The notes: generated by a model not told the origin, from the sequence alone. A stretch of 64,000 nt of DNA from Bifidobacterium criceti (GCF_002286935.1 NZ_MVOH01000003.1:26635-90634); one strand, 5' to 3'; shown: positions 45,399-55,242, counted from the first letter of the stretch. Program-made: numbers and translations.

Positions 45399-46670
45399 TC
45401 ACTCCTGGGTGGCCTGCGCCTTGACTTCCTTGTTCTCGGTGTCCGTCCAGGTCTGCGTCTGCTCCTTGTAGTTGTCAGCAGTCACATCCTCGTTGTAGAT
45501 GGCCTTGCCGAAGTTCTCGGCCGGGGTCCACCAGCCGTTCATCGCGGCGATCGTCGGCTGCAGGACCGAGGTCTTCTCGATCGTGTCGATCTGGGCCTGG
45601 ACGTACGGGGCGTCCTTCATGCCTTCGAGATCGGTGAGCGTCTTGTCGGACGGGACGATCTCGCGCATCTCCCAGTGCTTCTTCTGAGCGTCGGCGGAGC
45701 CGAGGAACGCGGCGAACTCGGAGGCGACCTGCGGGCTCTTCGTGTTCGGGTTGAACGCGACGGCCTTCGAGCCGGCGAAGGACTTCATCTGGTAGTCCTT
45801 GCCATCGGCGGTGAAGGACGGCATCTCGACGGCGCCGTACTTGTCGCCAAGGCCCTTCTTGACGTCGGCGGCCGACCAGGAGCCGGAGAACATCGCGTCG
45901 GTCGTGCCGTCGACGAGGTTCGAGACACCGTTCGTGCCGTCATCGAGGACGAAGTTCGGGTTCGCGACCATGTCGACGAGGTACTTCGTCACCGCATCGG
46001 CGTTGCCGCCGAAGTCGATGCCCGCGGCGCCGTCCTGACCCTTGTCGCCGAACATCTGCATGCCGGCGCCGAGGTAGAACGCCGGGATGTACCACGAGTT
46101 CGTCAGCGGGTAGGAGACCTTGCCCTTCTCGAGCATCGTGTTCAGGTTCTTGACGTCATCGGCCGAGAACTTGTCCTTGTTGTAGTACATGAAGTACGTG
46201 TTCGAGGTGTACGGCACGCCGTAGATCTTGCCGTCGGTGCCGGTGACCGACTCGATCATCGTCTCGGAGTTCTGGTCCTTGACCTGCTGGGCGACGGTGT
46301 CGCTCACTTCGCCGATCGCGTTGAGCTTGATGAGCGTGCCGAGCTGGTCGTTCGCGAACATGTAGACATCGGCCGCGGCGGACGGATCCGTCTGCACGGT
46401 CTTCGCGGCGTCGCCTTCGGAGACGGTCGCGTTCTTCCAGGTGATGTCATAGTTGGTGTGGGCCTTCTCGAAGTCCTCCTGCATGGCCTTCATCCATTCG
46501 GCGTCCTCCGACGGGGCCCACACAGTGAGGGTCGCGGTCTGCTTCTCGTTCGAGTTCGAAGCGCTCGCGTTGCCGTTCGCGTTCGAATCGTTGTTGCCAC
46601 CGCAAGCCGCCATCGGGACGAGCATCGCGACGGCAGCGGTCAGACCAAGTGCCTTCTTCCAATTGATCAT
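45399..46670 (-). CDS. malE: Maltose/maltodextrin-binding lipoprotein
   Basis: 423 residues. Lipoprotein signal with lipobox PMAAC (Cys23). Family-1 extracellular solute-binding fold: TATLTVWAPSEDAEWMKAM, KIYGVPYTSNTYFMYYNKD, and INGWWTPAENFG-like AAMNGWWTPAENFGKAI at the end. Start ATG 46670 with GAAAGG. First gene of the malEFG operon. Confidence 0.95.
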   Translation of the reverse strand: MINWKKALGLTAAVAMLVPMAACGGNNDSNANGNASASNSNEKQTATLTVWAPSEDAEWMKAMQEDFEKAHTNYDITWKNATVSEGDAAKTVQTDPSAAADVYMFANDQLGTLIKLNAIGEVSDTVAQQVKDQNSETMIESVTGTDGKIYGVPYTSNTYFMYYNKDKFSADDVKNLNTMLEKGKVSYPLTNSWYIPAFYLGAGMQMFGDKGQDGAAGIDFGGNADAVTKYLVDMVANPNFVLDDGTNGVSNLVDGTTDAMFSGSWSAADVKKGLGDKYGAVEMPSFTADGKDYQMKSFAGSKAVAFNPNTKSPQVASEFAAFLGSADAQKKHWEMREIVPSDKTLTDLEGMKDAPYVQAQIDTIEKTSVLQPTIAAMNGWWTPAENFGKAIYNEDVTADNYKEQTQTWTDTENKEVKAQATQE

Positions 46671-46825
46671 CGTTGACCTTTCCTTTCCATCAATCAATGC
46701 AATTGCATTTGTTGTCCTCAACATCACGCATGCGAAAGCCGCACGGAAAGCCTCCGCGTGGCCTCCACGCCCAGGGCGTCCCCCGCTTTCGTTTCAGCGG
46801 GGAGCCGCGTGACGCTTCAGTGGTC

Positions 46826-46858
46826 TATACTGTATACCACACCTGCAAACGTTGTCAA
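46826..46858. promoter_or_regulatory. malE promoter with LacI-type operator, divergent GH13 promoter
   Basis: On the minus strand TTGACA (46853-46858) and TATACA (46831-46836) with a 16-base spacer form the malE promoter. TGCAAACGTTGTCA (46844-46857) is a LacI-type operator overlapping the -35 box. On the plus strand TATACT (46826-46831) may be the -10 of the divergent GH13 gene. Confidence 0.75.
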
Positions 46859-46926
46859 AATTGTCCACATCGTGAGTGTCGTTTTCCCGGAAACGCCGTG
46901 GTCGATACCCCACACGAAGGAGCCAG

Positions 46927-48534
46927 ATGACCGTCTCAATGAATACGCCTGTTTCATGGCTGCAACAAGCAATCTTTTACGAAGTGTACCCGTCGAGCTT
47001 CGCCGACGCCAACAACGACGGAATCGGCGATATCCCGGGCATCACCGCACACCTTGATTATATAAGGGACCTCGGTTGCAATGCCCTGTGGATAAATCCG
47101 TGCTTTGCCTCGCCGTTCCGCGATGGCGGATACGATGTCACCGACTACACGCGCGTCGCGGAACGCTACGGAACGAACGATGACCTCGTCGATTTGTTCG
47201 CCGCGGCGCACGCGCGCGGCATGCATGTCCTGCTCGACCTCATCCCGGGACACACAAGCGACGAACACCCGTGGTTTATTGCCAGCAGCGAAGAAACGCA
47301 GAACTTGTACACTGACCGCTATATCTGGACCGATCTGTGGATCACGGGCGGCGACAACATGCCGTTCATCGCGGGCGTCTACCCGCGCAACGGCGCCGCG
47401 ATCACGAATTTCTTCGCGTTCCAGCCGGCGCTCAACTACGGTTTTGCGCACCCCGCGAAACCGTGGGAGCAGCCCGCGCTCGGCGACACCGCGCTCGACA
47501 CATGCGGCGCGATGCTCGACGTCATGCGGTTCTGGCTGTCGCGCGGCGCTGATGGCTTCCGTGTCGACATGGCGGACAGCCTCGTCAAGCACGACGACGA
47601 CGGCAAGCCGGCGACGATCGCGACATGGCAATACATGTTCCAGCAGATCCACGACGAGTTCCCGGACGCGGCGTTCGTCTCCGAATGGGGCCATCCGGAC
47701 CAGTCGCTCGACGCGGGCTTCGACATGGACTTCTACCTCGACTGGCGCTGGGACGGCGTACCGAACGGCTACAACCTGCTGCTGCGCAACACCGACACGC
47801 CGCTGCTGCACGACGGTGACGCAAGCTATTTCAACGCGGACAGCGGCGCCGGCATCCGCGCGTTCCTCGACGAATACCTGCCGCGCCTCAAGCAGGCGCA
47901 GGATCGCGGCGGCTATTTCGACCTCATCACATGCAATCATGACACCGCGCGCATCGCGCCGCGCCTGTCGCCGCACGAGATCCGCCTCGCGTACGCGACG
48001 ATGCTGCTCATGCCGGGTGTGCCGTTCATCTACTACGGCGACGAAATCGGCATGCGCTACCGCGATCTGCCGACGAAGGAAGGCGGTTACACGCGCACGG
48101 GAAGCCGCACGCCGATGCAATGGGATTCGTCGAAGAACGACGGGTTCTCTCAGGCGGACGCCGACGCGCTCTATCTGCCGATCGACACATCCGACGGCGC
48201 ACCGACGGTCGCCGCACAGATCAATGACGGCGATTCGTTATGGACGGCCGTCCACGACACGCTCGCTCTGCGCGCCGCGTCGCCCGCGTTCCGCCCGGGC
48301 GCCGCGTTCGACGTCCTCTTCTCGTCCGACGAACGTCGTTCGTTCGTCTTCAAACGCACGAACGACGACGTGAGCGCCGTCGTCGCCGTCAATCCGGGAC
48401 GCGACACGGAAACAATCGAGCTGCCCGACGGCGAAGGCAGCGACACGCGCACCGTGACGCTGTCCTACGGCGCGCCGACGCTCGACTGCACGACGCTCAC
48501 GCTCCCCCCGCAGTCCTTCGCGGTCCTCCAGTAA
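46927..48534 (+). CDS. GH13 alpha-glucosidase/alpha-amylase-family enzyme
   Basis: 535 residues. GH13 regions: LLDLIPGHTSDEH, GFRVDMADS (nucleophile), FVSEWG (acid/base), CNHDTAR (stabiliser). The start WLQQAIFYEVYPSSFADANN is typical of oligosaccharide-acting GH13. No signal peptide. A loop with NMPFIAGVYPRNGAAITNFF differs from standard oligo-1,6-glucosidases, so the precise specificity (alpha-glucosidase, trehalose-acting, amylase) is open. GAAGGAG five bases before ATG 46927. Divergent from malE and probably co-regulated. Confidence 0.9.
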   Translation: MTVSMNTPVSWLQQAIFYEVYPSSFADANNDGIGDIPGITAHLDYIRDLGCNALWINPCFASPFRDGGYDVTDYTRVAERYGTNDDLVDLFAAAHARGMHVLLDLIPGHTSDEHPWFIASSEETQNLYTDRYIWTDLWITGGDNMPFIAGVYPRNGAAITNFFAFQPALNYGFAHPAKPWEQPALGDTALDTCGAMLDVMRFWLSRGADGFRVDMADSLVKHDDDGKPATIATWQYMFQQIHDEFPDAAFVSEWGHPDQSLDAGFDMDFYLDWRWDGVPNGYNLLLRNTDTPLLHDGDASYFNADSGAGIRAFLDEYLPRLKQAQDRGGYFDLITCNHDTARIAPRLSPHEIRLAYATMLLMPGVPFIYYGDEIGMRYRDLPTKEGGYTRTGSRTPMQWDSSKNDGFSQADADALYLPIDTSDGAPTVAAQINDGDSLWTAVHDTLALRAASPAFRPGAAFDVLFSSDERRSFVFKRTNDDVSAVVAVNPGRDTETIELPDGEGSDTRTVTLSYGAPTLDCTTLTLPPQSFAVLQ

Positions 48535-48549
48535 ACCTGCGCACGACAA

Positions 48550-48599
48550 TGCCTCAGTGCGGTACGCTCAGGAGTCCGCCAGCGTACCGCGCTGAGGCA
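48550..48599 (+). terminator. Terminator-like inverted repeat (GGTACGC family)
   Basis: 19-bp arms TGCCTCAGTGCGGTACGCT / AGCGTACCGCGCTGAGGCA (one G-U pair) with a 12-base loop, just after the GH13 stop. The GCGGTACGCT core is shared with the palindromes at 37902 and in 63.0-63.4 kb. No T-tract. Confidence 0.75.
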
Positions 48600-48732
48600 T
48601 TCCACGCACTGCGGTAGGCACACAGCTGCGCCAACATAGGTGCAAACGTGGGAGGTCAGCTGACAAAACAACCGAGGACGTCACACGAACAGAACACTAG
48701 ATATTGGCCCAATCAAGCCGAAACTTCGGTGT

Positions 48733-48761
48733 TTGCAAACGCTTTCAACATACGCTATACT
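48733..48761 (+). promoter_or_regulatory. malQ promoter with overlapping LacI-type operator
   Basis: TTGCAA (48733-48738) and TATACT (48756-48761) are spaced by 17 bases. TTGCAAACGCTTTCAA (48733-48748) is a LacI-type operator covering the -35 box. Confidence 0.75.
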
Positions 48762-48897
48762 CTGGAAACAGGCGATGGTTCGTCACCAACGAAGCATGAC
48801 GTTCCGCGACCACCATCAGCAACTGAGGAAAGCACATGGGAAGACGCCGCGCACAACGCGGACGTGTCTCCTCCCATAGAAGGAACAAGGAGCGACG

Positions 48898-51090
48898 ATG
48901 CCACAACAGACCAATCCACAACGTGAGGAAAGCGCCGAGCGCCTCGCCCGCCCCCTCATCCGTCTCGCGAACATGTGGGGCATCTCGACGTCGTACATCG
49001 ACCAACTCGGCACCTACGTCGAAATCGAAGACGACGTCCTCGTCACGGTGCTCAAGGCACTCGGCGTCGACGCGTCGAGCGTCGAACGCATCCAAGACGC
49101 GCTCGACGCGCGCATCAAGGCGGATGCGACGTTGCTTGCGCCGCCGACGGTCGTCAAGTTCATCGGCACCGACAAAGCGGTCGAGCTGCACACGTTCAAC
49201 GGCGAACCACAGGTCACACTCACGCTCGAGGACGGCACGATGAGCGGCGACAACACGTTCACGGTCGAGCGGAAAGGCGCCGAAGCCGCGCCCGACGCGG
49301 GCATCGACGTCTACGAACTGACATTGACGGACGCACTGCCAATCGGATACCACACGCTCAACGTGACCGATGGCGAACGCAGCGCGACCGCGCACATCAT
49401 TTGCGCGCCCGCGCGCATCCCCGTGCCGCAGGCCGTGCAGGACCGCCATCGTTGGGGTTGGATGGCGCAGATGTATTCGGTGCGTTCCGCCGATTCGTGG
49501 GGCGTCGGCGACTACGGCGACCTCAAGGAACTCGCCGTCGACGCGGCACGGAAGTCGCACGCCGATTTCATGCTCATCAACCCGATCCACGCGACGGCGC
49601 CGATCACGCCGCTCGAACCGTCCCCGTACCTGCCGGAGTCGCGCCGTTTCCTCAACGTCACGTACATCCGTCCGCAGGACATCCCCGAATACAAGCACCT
49701 CGAAGGCGACGACTTCAACAAGGTCGAGGCGCTCCACGCGGGCGTCGCGGCCGCGAACACCGATCCGAACCCGATCGACATCAACGCCGCGTGGGACGCG
49801 AAGCGCGAGGCGCTCAAGATCGTGTTCAGGCAGGAGCGTTCGACCGACCGCCAGGCGGCGTTCGACGAGTTCCGCCAGAAGGCGGGCGAGGACCTGCGCG
49901 CGTTCGCGCTGTGGTCGGTCGCATTCCAGGTGTGGGGCGCGCCGTGGGATTCCGAGAACGATTGGTTCGCGGCCTACGACCGCCACAGCCCCGAGATCGC
50001 GCATCTCGAGGAGGAGTACGGTGACCTCTTCGAATTCGAATGCTGGCTCCAGTGGATCGCGTCCGAGCAGATCGAAGACGCGCAGAAGGCCGCGAAGGAC
50101 GCCGGCATGGCGCTCGGCCTCATGCAGGACATGGCCGTCGGCGTGCACACGTACGGCTCGGACGTGTGGTGGAGCCCCGAACGTTTTGCGGTCGGCACCG
50201 TGACCGTCGGCTGCCCGCCCGATTTCTACAACCAGCAGGGCCAGGACTGGGGCCAGCCGCCGTTCGACCCGAACTTCATGGAATCGGATGGCTACAACAT
50301 CTACCGGTACATGGTGCACAACATGTTCGAGCATGCGGGCGCGATCCGCATCGACCATGTGCTCGGCATGTTCCGCCTGTGGTGGATTCCGCAGGGCAAG
50401 GGCCCGCGCGGCGGCGCCTACGTCCGCTACAACTACGAGGCGATGCTCGCGATCCTGACGGTCGAGGCGTCGCGCGTCGACGGCATGGTCATCGGCGAGG
50501 ACCTCGGCACCGTCCCGGATTATGTGTCGCGTATCCTCGCCGCGCATGGCGTCCTCGGCACGACGGTCGAATGGTTCGCGCGCGTCGACGATTCGCCGAA
50601 CGCCGGCGACCCGTACGCGATGCCGGACACGTACCGCGAGTATTCGCTCGCGTCGGTCACGACGCACGACCTGCCGCCGACGGCCGGCTATCTGATGTAT
50701 GAGCATGTCAAGCTGCGCGAGAAGCTGCATCTGCTGAGCGAACCGGTCGAGGAGTTCATGAAGTCAGCCGAAGCCGAACAGCATGCGATGCTCAAGCTCC
50801 TCGTCTCGGGCGGGTGGCTGCCGCAGGCGGCCGCCGACGACGTCCCCGGCCATCTCCAGCAGATCGTCGAGGCGATGCATGCGATGCTCAAGGACTCCCC
50901 CGCGCTCCTCATGCAGGCCGCGCTCGTCGACGGCGTCGGCGAGATGCGCACGCAGAACCAGCCGGGCACATCGACCGAGTATCCCAACTGGCGCATCCCG
51001 CTCGCGGACGCCGAAGGCCACGTCGTACCGACGGACAAGGTCTTCGATTCGCCGCGCGTGATGTCGCTCGCCGCAATCATGAACCGTTAG
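48898..51090 (+). CDS. malQ: 4-alpha-glucanotransferase (GH77)
   Basis: 730 residues. GH77 barrel with IRIDHVLGMFRLWWIP (nucleophile Asp), VIGEDLGTVP (acid/base Glu) and TTHDLPPTAGY (stabiliser). The long N-terminal region (1-165) is the actinobacterial MalQ extension. It disproportionates maltodextrins, feeding pullulanase and alpha-glucosidases. AAGGAG before the ATG; LacI operator at the promoter; terminator after the stop. Confidence 0.96.
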   Translation: MPQQTNPQREESAERLARPLIRLANMWGISTSYIDQLGTYVEIEDDVLVTVLKALGVDASSVERIQDALDARIKADATLLAPPTVVKFIGTDKAVELHTFNGEPQVTLTLEDGTMSGDNTFTVERKGAEAAPDAGIDVYELTLTDALPIGYHTLNVTDGERSATAHIICAPARIPVPQAVQDRHRWGWMAQMYSVRSADSWGVGDYGDLKELAVDAARKSHADFMLINPIHATAPITPLEPSPYLPESRRFLNVTYIRPQDIPEYKHLEGDDFNKVEALHAGVAAANTDPNPIDINAAWDAKREALKIVFRQERSTDRQAAFDEFRQKAGEDLRAFALWSVAFQVWGAPWDSENDWFAAYDRHSPEIAHLEEEYGDLFEFECWLQWIASEQIEDAQKAAKDAGMALGLMQDMAVGVHTYGSDVWWSPERFAVGTVTVGCPPDFYNQQGQDWGQPPFDPNFMESDGYNIYRYMVHNMFEHAGAIRIDHVLGMFRLWWIPQGKGPRGGAYVRYNYEAMLAILTVEASRVDGMVIGEDLGTVPDYVSRILAAHGVLGTTVEWFARVDDSPNAGDPYAMPDTYREYSLASVTTHDLPPTAGYLMYEHVKLREKLHLLSEPVEEFMKSAEAEQHAMLKLLVSGGWLPQAAADDVPGHLQQIVEAMHAMLKDSPALLMQAALVDGVGEMRTQNQPGTSTEYPNWRIPLADAEGHVVPTDKVFDSPRVMSLAAIMNR

Positions 51091-51117
51091 TTTTTCCGAC
51101 CTCTCCCTGACGGTTCA

Positions 51118-51155
51118 GACGCGTAAGGCCTCCCCTTGGGGAGGCCTTACGCGTC
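51118..51155. terminator. Terminator between malQ and DUF624
   Basis: Perfect 18-bp inverted repeat GACGCGTAAGGCCTCCCC and its complement with a two-base loop. Serves the convergent malQ and DUF624 genes; weak T-tracts. Confidence 0.75.
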
Positions 51156-51188
51156 TCTACATATCCCTGCACATCGTATACGGCAGCG

Positions 51189-51860
51189 TCATTTCTTCTT
51201 CGTCATCGTCTTCTTGTTCGTGACGTCCCACGTGTCCTCCTGCACGTGCGTCGAGAACGGCTGCCCCGTGTACTTGCGCAACACATATTCCTGGATCGGC
51301 ACATGGATCGACAACATCGACCCATATCCGAGCACGACGAGCAGGAACAGCAGCTGCGGCAGCTTGAACCACAGATAGACGAAGAGACCGAAATAGACGG
51401 CGTCGACGGCGACGAGCGCGAGCGTCGCCGGGAAATACGTGACGCCGAAGATATACGCGTTCATCATCGTGCGCGTCGGGGGGTTCTCGAAACGCGCCTG
51501 AAGCGCGAACACCCATTCGAACCCGATGATCCACAGTATGGTGAGCGCGATCTTCGGAATGAGGAGCGGCGTGATCTGCAACACGATCCAGCTGTACGCG
51601 GTCGCGGCGCCGACGAGCAGATAGACGATCCACAGGATCGTCGCGCGCGCGAAATTCTCCTTGAACGCGGCGACATAGTTCTTCGTGACGTGGCCTTGTC
51701 CGATGAGCATCTTGCGCGTCGCCGTCTGCCCCGCGGACAATGCCGCGCCTATCGTCACAATCGGGATGCTCGTGACGAGCATGAGGAGGTTGATGTAGAT
51801 CGCGTCCGTGAAGTTGTTCCACGCCTGCATGAATTTCGAATCCGGGGAAAGCCAGCCCAT
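51189..51860 (-). CDS. DUF624 (YesL-like) membrane protein
   Basis: 223 residues, about five helices. WLSPDSKFMQAWNNFTDAIY then a conserved SIPIVTIGAALSAG, the standard DUF624 start. Accompanies sugar importers; role unknown, possibly regulation or assembly of the permease. GGAG seven bases before ATG 51860. Downstream of the second importer permeases and probably part of that operon. Confidence 0.88.
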   Translation of the reverse strand: MGWLSPDSKFMQAWNNFTDAIYINLLMLVTSIPIVTIGAALSAGQTATRKMLIGQGHVTKNYVAAFKENFARATILWIVYLLVGAATAYSWIVLQITPLLIPKIALTILWIIGFEWVFALQARFENPPTRTMMNAYIFGVTYFPATLALVAVDAVYFGLFVYLWFKLPQLLFLLVVLGYGSMLSIHVPIQEYVLRKYTGQPFSTHVQEDTWDVTNKKTMTKKK

Positions 51861-52056
51861 TGTCCGCTCCTGCCTGTCGCACGTGCTCCGTATGAGCTTA
51901 GTGTGCATGACCGATTTCGTACCGCGCACGCCGCGTATGACGTGGCCGCCGCGCACGACATACGCGCGCGGATACGCCGAAGGCCGGGTGCGCACGGCGC
52001 CCCCGTTCGGGAGGCGCCGGCGGCATCCGGCCCCGGCGTTGATTGATGATGGAAAG

Positions 52057-52207
52057 GTCAGCCCTTGACGGCGCCGCCTCCGGCCCTGCAAATACTGACC
52101 GGCCTACGGCCGGACCCAAACCCGCCCTCGCGGCACAGCCGCTCGGACCGGCACCTGAAAACAGCACACCGCGCTGTTTTCCAAGGGCTGACTCAACGTC
52201 AGCCCTT
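52057..52207 (-). repeat. Repeated permease 3'-end sequence with hairpins
   Basis: GTCAGCCCTTGACGGC occurs at 52057-52072 and again at 52198-52213, where it encodes the end (AVKG stop) of the upstream permease. AAGGGCTGAC (52183-52192) faces the second copy to form a 10-bp hairpin, and GAAAACAGC / GCTGTTTTC (52157-52181) forms another with a T-tract. They probably terminate or attenuate between the permease and DUF624; the first copy may be the stub of a duplicated permease gene. Confidence 0.55.
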
Positions 52208-53038
52208 GACGGCACCGGCCATGACACCCTTGACGATGTACTTCTGGCACAGGATGTAGAAGAGGATGATCGGGATGATCGCGAGCACGAGGCACGCCAT
52301 CATCGCGCCCATGTCGACGGAACCGTAACCGCCCTTGAGGTACTGGATCGACACGGAGATCGTCTTGTACTTGTTCAGGTCGAGCGTCAGGTACGGCAGC
52401 AGGTAGTCGTTCCACACCCACATCGCCTCAAGGATCGCGACCGAGATGATCGACGGCTTCATGATCGGCACGACGACCTGGAAGAAGATGCGCGGCACCG
52501 AAGCGCCATCGATCATCGCCGATTCCTCAAGCGACTGCGGGATGCCTTTCACGACGCCCGTGAAGATGAACACGGCGAGGCCGGCGCCGAAGCCAAGGTA
52601 GATGATGCACAGGCCCCACGGCGTGTTGAACCCGAGGCGGTCGGCGAGCCACGAGAGCGTGAACATGAGCATCTGGAACGGGACGATCATGTTGAACAGG
52701 AACAGGATATAGAGCGTCTTCGCGGCCCAGTTGTTGACGCGCACGATCCACCACGCGCACATCGACGTGCACAGCAGGATGAGCACGACGGAACCGACCG
52801 TCACGAGCACGGTCCACCCGAAGCTCGCGAAGAAGTTCGTCTGTTCGATGCCGCGCACATAGTTGTCCCATCCGGAGAAGGTCTCCCCGGTCGGGAACGA
52901 GAACGCGTTGTCGCTGATGTACGCCTTCTGCTTGAACGAATTGATGATGACGAGGAAGATCGGGAAGACCCACGCAATCGAGATCATCGAGAAGAACAGG
53001 GTCCACAGACCACTGTGCTTAGCCTTTTCGCCGTTCAT
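52199..53038 (-). CDS. Sugar ABC permease (MalG-like), second importer
   Basis: 279 residues, six helices. EAA loop SLEESAMIDGASVPRIFFQV and a GAVKG C-terminus. Start ATG 53038 overlaps the upstream permease stop (ATGA) and is served by AAGGAGG. Partner of the permease at 53035 and probably the binding protein at 55651. Substrate probably an alpha-gluco-oligosaccharide, judged from the GH13 gene nearby. Confidence 0.93.
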   Translation of the reverse strand: MNGEKAKHSGLWTLFFSMISIAWVFPIFLVIINSFKQKAYISDNAFSFPTGETFSGWDNYVRGIEQTNFFASFGWTVLVTVGSVVLILLCTSMCAWWIVRVNNWAAKTLYILFLFNMIVPFQMLMFTLSWLADRLGFNTPWGLCIIYLGFGAGLAVFIFTGVVKGIPQSLEESAMIDGASVPRIFFQVVVPIMKPSIISVAILEAMWVWNDYLLPYLTLDLNKYKTISVSIQYLKGGYGSVDMGAMMACLVLAIIPIILFYILCQKYIVKGVMAGAVKG

Positions 53039-53889
53039 GCCTCGACCTCCTTGGACGTGGTGAGCTTGTTCTGCAGCAGCGAGACGACCGCCACGAGGAT
53101 GAAGAAGAGCACGGCCTTCGCCTGGCCGACGCCTTCGAATCCGACACGTCCGTAGAACGTGTTCGTGATGTTGAGCGCGAGGCCTTCCGACATGCGGTTC
53201 GGCGCGCCGTTCGTCAATGCGAGGTTCTGGTCGAAGAGCTTGAAGCCGTTCGTGACCGTCAGGAACGAGCACACGGTGATCGACGGCATCATGAGCGGGA
53301 TGATGATCTTGAACATCGTCTGACGGCCATTCGCGCCGTCGACGGACGCAGCTTCGAGCACGTCGGTCGGCAGCGACTGCATGCCCGCGATGTAGATGAT
53401 CATCATATAGCCGATCTGCTGCCAGCATACAAGGATGACGAGGCCCCAGAATCCGTATTTCTGGTCGAACGTGAGCGACTTCGACCAATGCGCGAGCACG
53501 CCGTTGAGCAGCAGCATCCAGATGTAACCGAGGATGATGCCGCCGATGAGGTTCGGCATGAAGAAGACCGAACGGAACAGGTTGGATCCACGGATCGATT
53601 TCGTCAGCATGTACGCGATCGCGAACGCGACGACGTTGATGACGACCGTCGTGACGATCGTGAGCAGCGTCGAGAACAGCAGCGAGTGCAGGAACGTCTT
53701 GTCATGCAGCGCTTTCACATAGTTCTCGAACCCGACGAAACGCGCATCGGTGACCGTTGTGAACTCACAGAAGCTCAAGTACACGCCGTAGATGAACGGC
53801 ACAACGAAACCGATGATGAATGCGGCGAATGTCGGAAGTACAAATAACGCCCACCATCGGCGTATCGCCTTACCGGCCATACTGATCAT
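53035..53889 (-). CDS. Sugar ABC permease (MalF-like), second importer
   Basis: 284 residues, six helices. EAA loop DVLEAASVDGANGRQTMFKI, membrane-start WWALFVLPTFAAFIIGFVVP. ATG 53889 is chosen with AAGTAGG ahead; an ATG nine bases later is possible. First of the permease pair, facing divergently from the LacI gene across operator-like sites. Confidence 0.93.
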   Translation of the reverse strand: MISMAGKAIRRWWALFVLPTFAAFIIGFVVPFIYGVYLSFCEFTTVTDARFVGFENYVKALHDKTFLHSLLFSTLLTIVTTVVINVVAFAIAYMLTKSIRGSNLFRSVFFMPNLIGGIILGYIWMLLLNGVLAHWSKSLTFDQKYGFWGLVILVCWQQIGYMMIIYIAGMQSLPTDVLEAASVDGANGRQTMFKIIIPLMMPSITVCSFLTVTNGFKLFDQNLALTNGAPNRMSEGLALNITNTFYGRVGFEGVGQAKAVLFFILVAVVSLLQNKLTTSKEVEA

Positions 53890-54002
53890 AGTATGCCTAC
53901 TTTCCTCGTTCTTTCCTGTGCATACTCCTGCGTATGCGCCCTCTACGACCGTCCGGGGCGGCGGCGTCGGTGCTGACGCGCGCACCGTCGGCGGTGCGGA
54001 TG

Positions 54003-54188
54003 ACAGTGTCCACTGTAACAGCGATGCCAAGTACTGTCAAACGTTTACATTTTTGCGTGTTTCGATAGGAATTGCCAACCGTCAGCAGTTCGCGGTATAT
54101 CGACGCAAATCGCTGGAAGTTCGCCATTTCACACAAAACATGGTATGATGAAAACGTTTGTGGAATGCAGATTGCACAAACGTTTGCA
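54003..54188. promoter_or_regulatory. Operators between permease and lacI genes
   Basis: Three LacI-type sites: TGTCAAACGTTTACA (54035-54049), AAAACGTTTG (54151-54160) and GCACAAACGTTTGCA (54174-54188). A different palindrome ACAGTG-TC-CACTGT lies at 54003-54016. TATGAT (54144-54149) may be the -10 of the lacI gene, so autorepression is likely. Confidence 0.7.
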
Positions 54189-54225
54189 TACCACCTGCCC
54201 ATTCTTCAATGACGAAGGAGATGAG

Positions 54226-55242
54226 ATGAGCACGAGCATCCAGGACGTCGCCCGCGTCGCCAACGTATCCATCTCCACGGTTTCGCGTTCCTTCACACGC
54301 CCCGAGCTGGTTTCGAAAGCCACGCGCGAGAAGGTCCTGCGCATCGCGGAGGAACTGAACTTCTCGACCTCGCGTTCCGCGGTCGCGCTCAAGACGGGGC
54401 GCTCGCTGCGCATCGCGCTCCTCGTGAGCGACCATCTGCGCCTGTGGTTCAGCGCCTCCGTCATCGAAGGACTCAACCAGGTGCTCCACGCGGAGGGCTA
54501 CGACCTGTCGATATTCCAGATCTCGAGCATCGAGGAGCGCAAGGAGTTCTTCGAGATGCTGCCTGTGCGCCGCAACGCCGACGCCGTCATCGTCGTCTCC
54601 TTCGACATCGACAGTCAGGAGATCGCCCAACTCAACTCGATCCATGTGCCGATCATCGGCATCAATTCCGTACTGCCGCAGGAACGCGGCTTCTCCGCAT
54701 CCGTCAATATCGACGACGAACAGGGGTCGATCCTCGCGGCGCGCCACCTCATCGCACTCGGGCACCGCGACATCGCGTACGTGCGCGCCGACCGCGACGT
54801 CTCGCTGCATTTCAGCGTGCAGCAGCGCTTCGATTCGTTCATGGAATGCTGCAGCCATGCCGGCATCGCACCGCACGTCATCGTCGCGGACGAATCGGAC
54901 AACCGCATCGCACAAGTCGTCACCCAATTGTTCAGCCTTGAGCACATGCCGACGGCGGTCGCGTGTCAGGAGGACGGCATCGCGATCCCACTCATCTTCC
55001 AACTCATGCGTGCGGGCTTCTCGGTCCCCGGGCAGATCTCGGTCATCGGATATGACAACAGCACCTATGCGAACGACATCGGCCTGACGACGATCGGGCA
55101 GGAACCGGTGCAGATGGCGCGCAAGGCCGCCGATATGACGCTCGCGCTCATCGACGGCGAAACCCCCGAGCAGCTGTATGTGACGGAACCGGCGCAGCTC
55201 ATCATCCGTTCGTCGACGGGACCGGTCCCGCAGCACAACTGA
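54226..55242 (+). CDS. LacI-family repressor of the second importer
   Basis: 338 residues. HTH IQDVARVANVSISTVSRSFT, hinge SRSAVALKTG, sensor domain with VIGYDNSTYANDIGLTTIGQ. ATG 54226 with AAGGAG. Sits between the divergent permeases and the convergent binding-protein gene, and probably controls both through the sites at 54.0-54.2 and 57.1 kb. Confidence 0.93.
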   Translation: MSTSIQDVARVANVSISTVSRSFTRPELVSKATREKVLRIAEELNFSTSRSAVALKTGRSLRIALLVSDHLRLWFSASVIEGLNQVLHAEGYDLSIFQISSIEERKEFFEMLPVRRNADAVIVVSFDIDSQEIAQLNSIHVPIIGINSVLPQERGFSASVNIDDEQGSILAARHLIALGHRDIAYVRADRDVSLHFSVQQRFDSFMECCSHAGIAPHVIVADESDNRIAQVVTQLFSLEHMPTAVACQEDGIAIPLIFQLMRAGFSVPGQISVIGYDNSTYANDIGLTTIGQEPVQMARKAADMTLALIDGETPEQLYVTEPAQLIIRSSTGPVPQHN

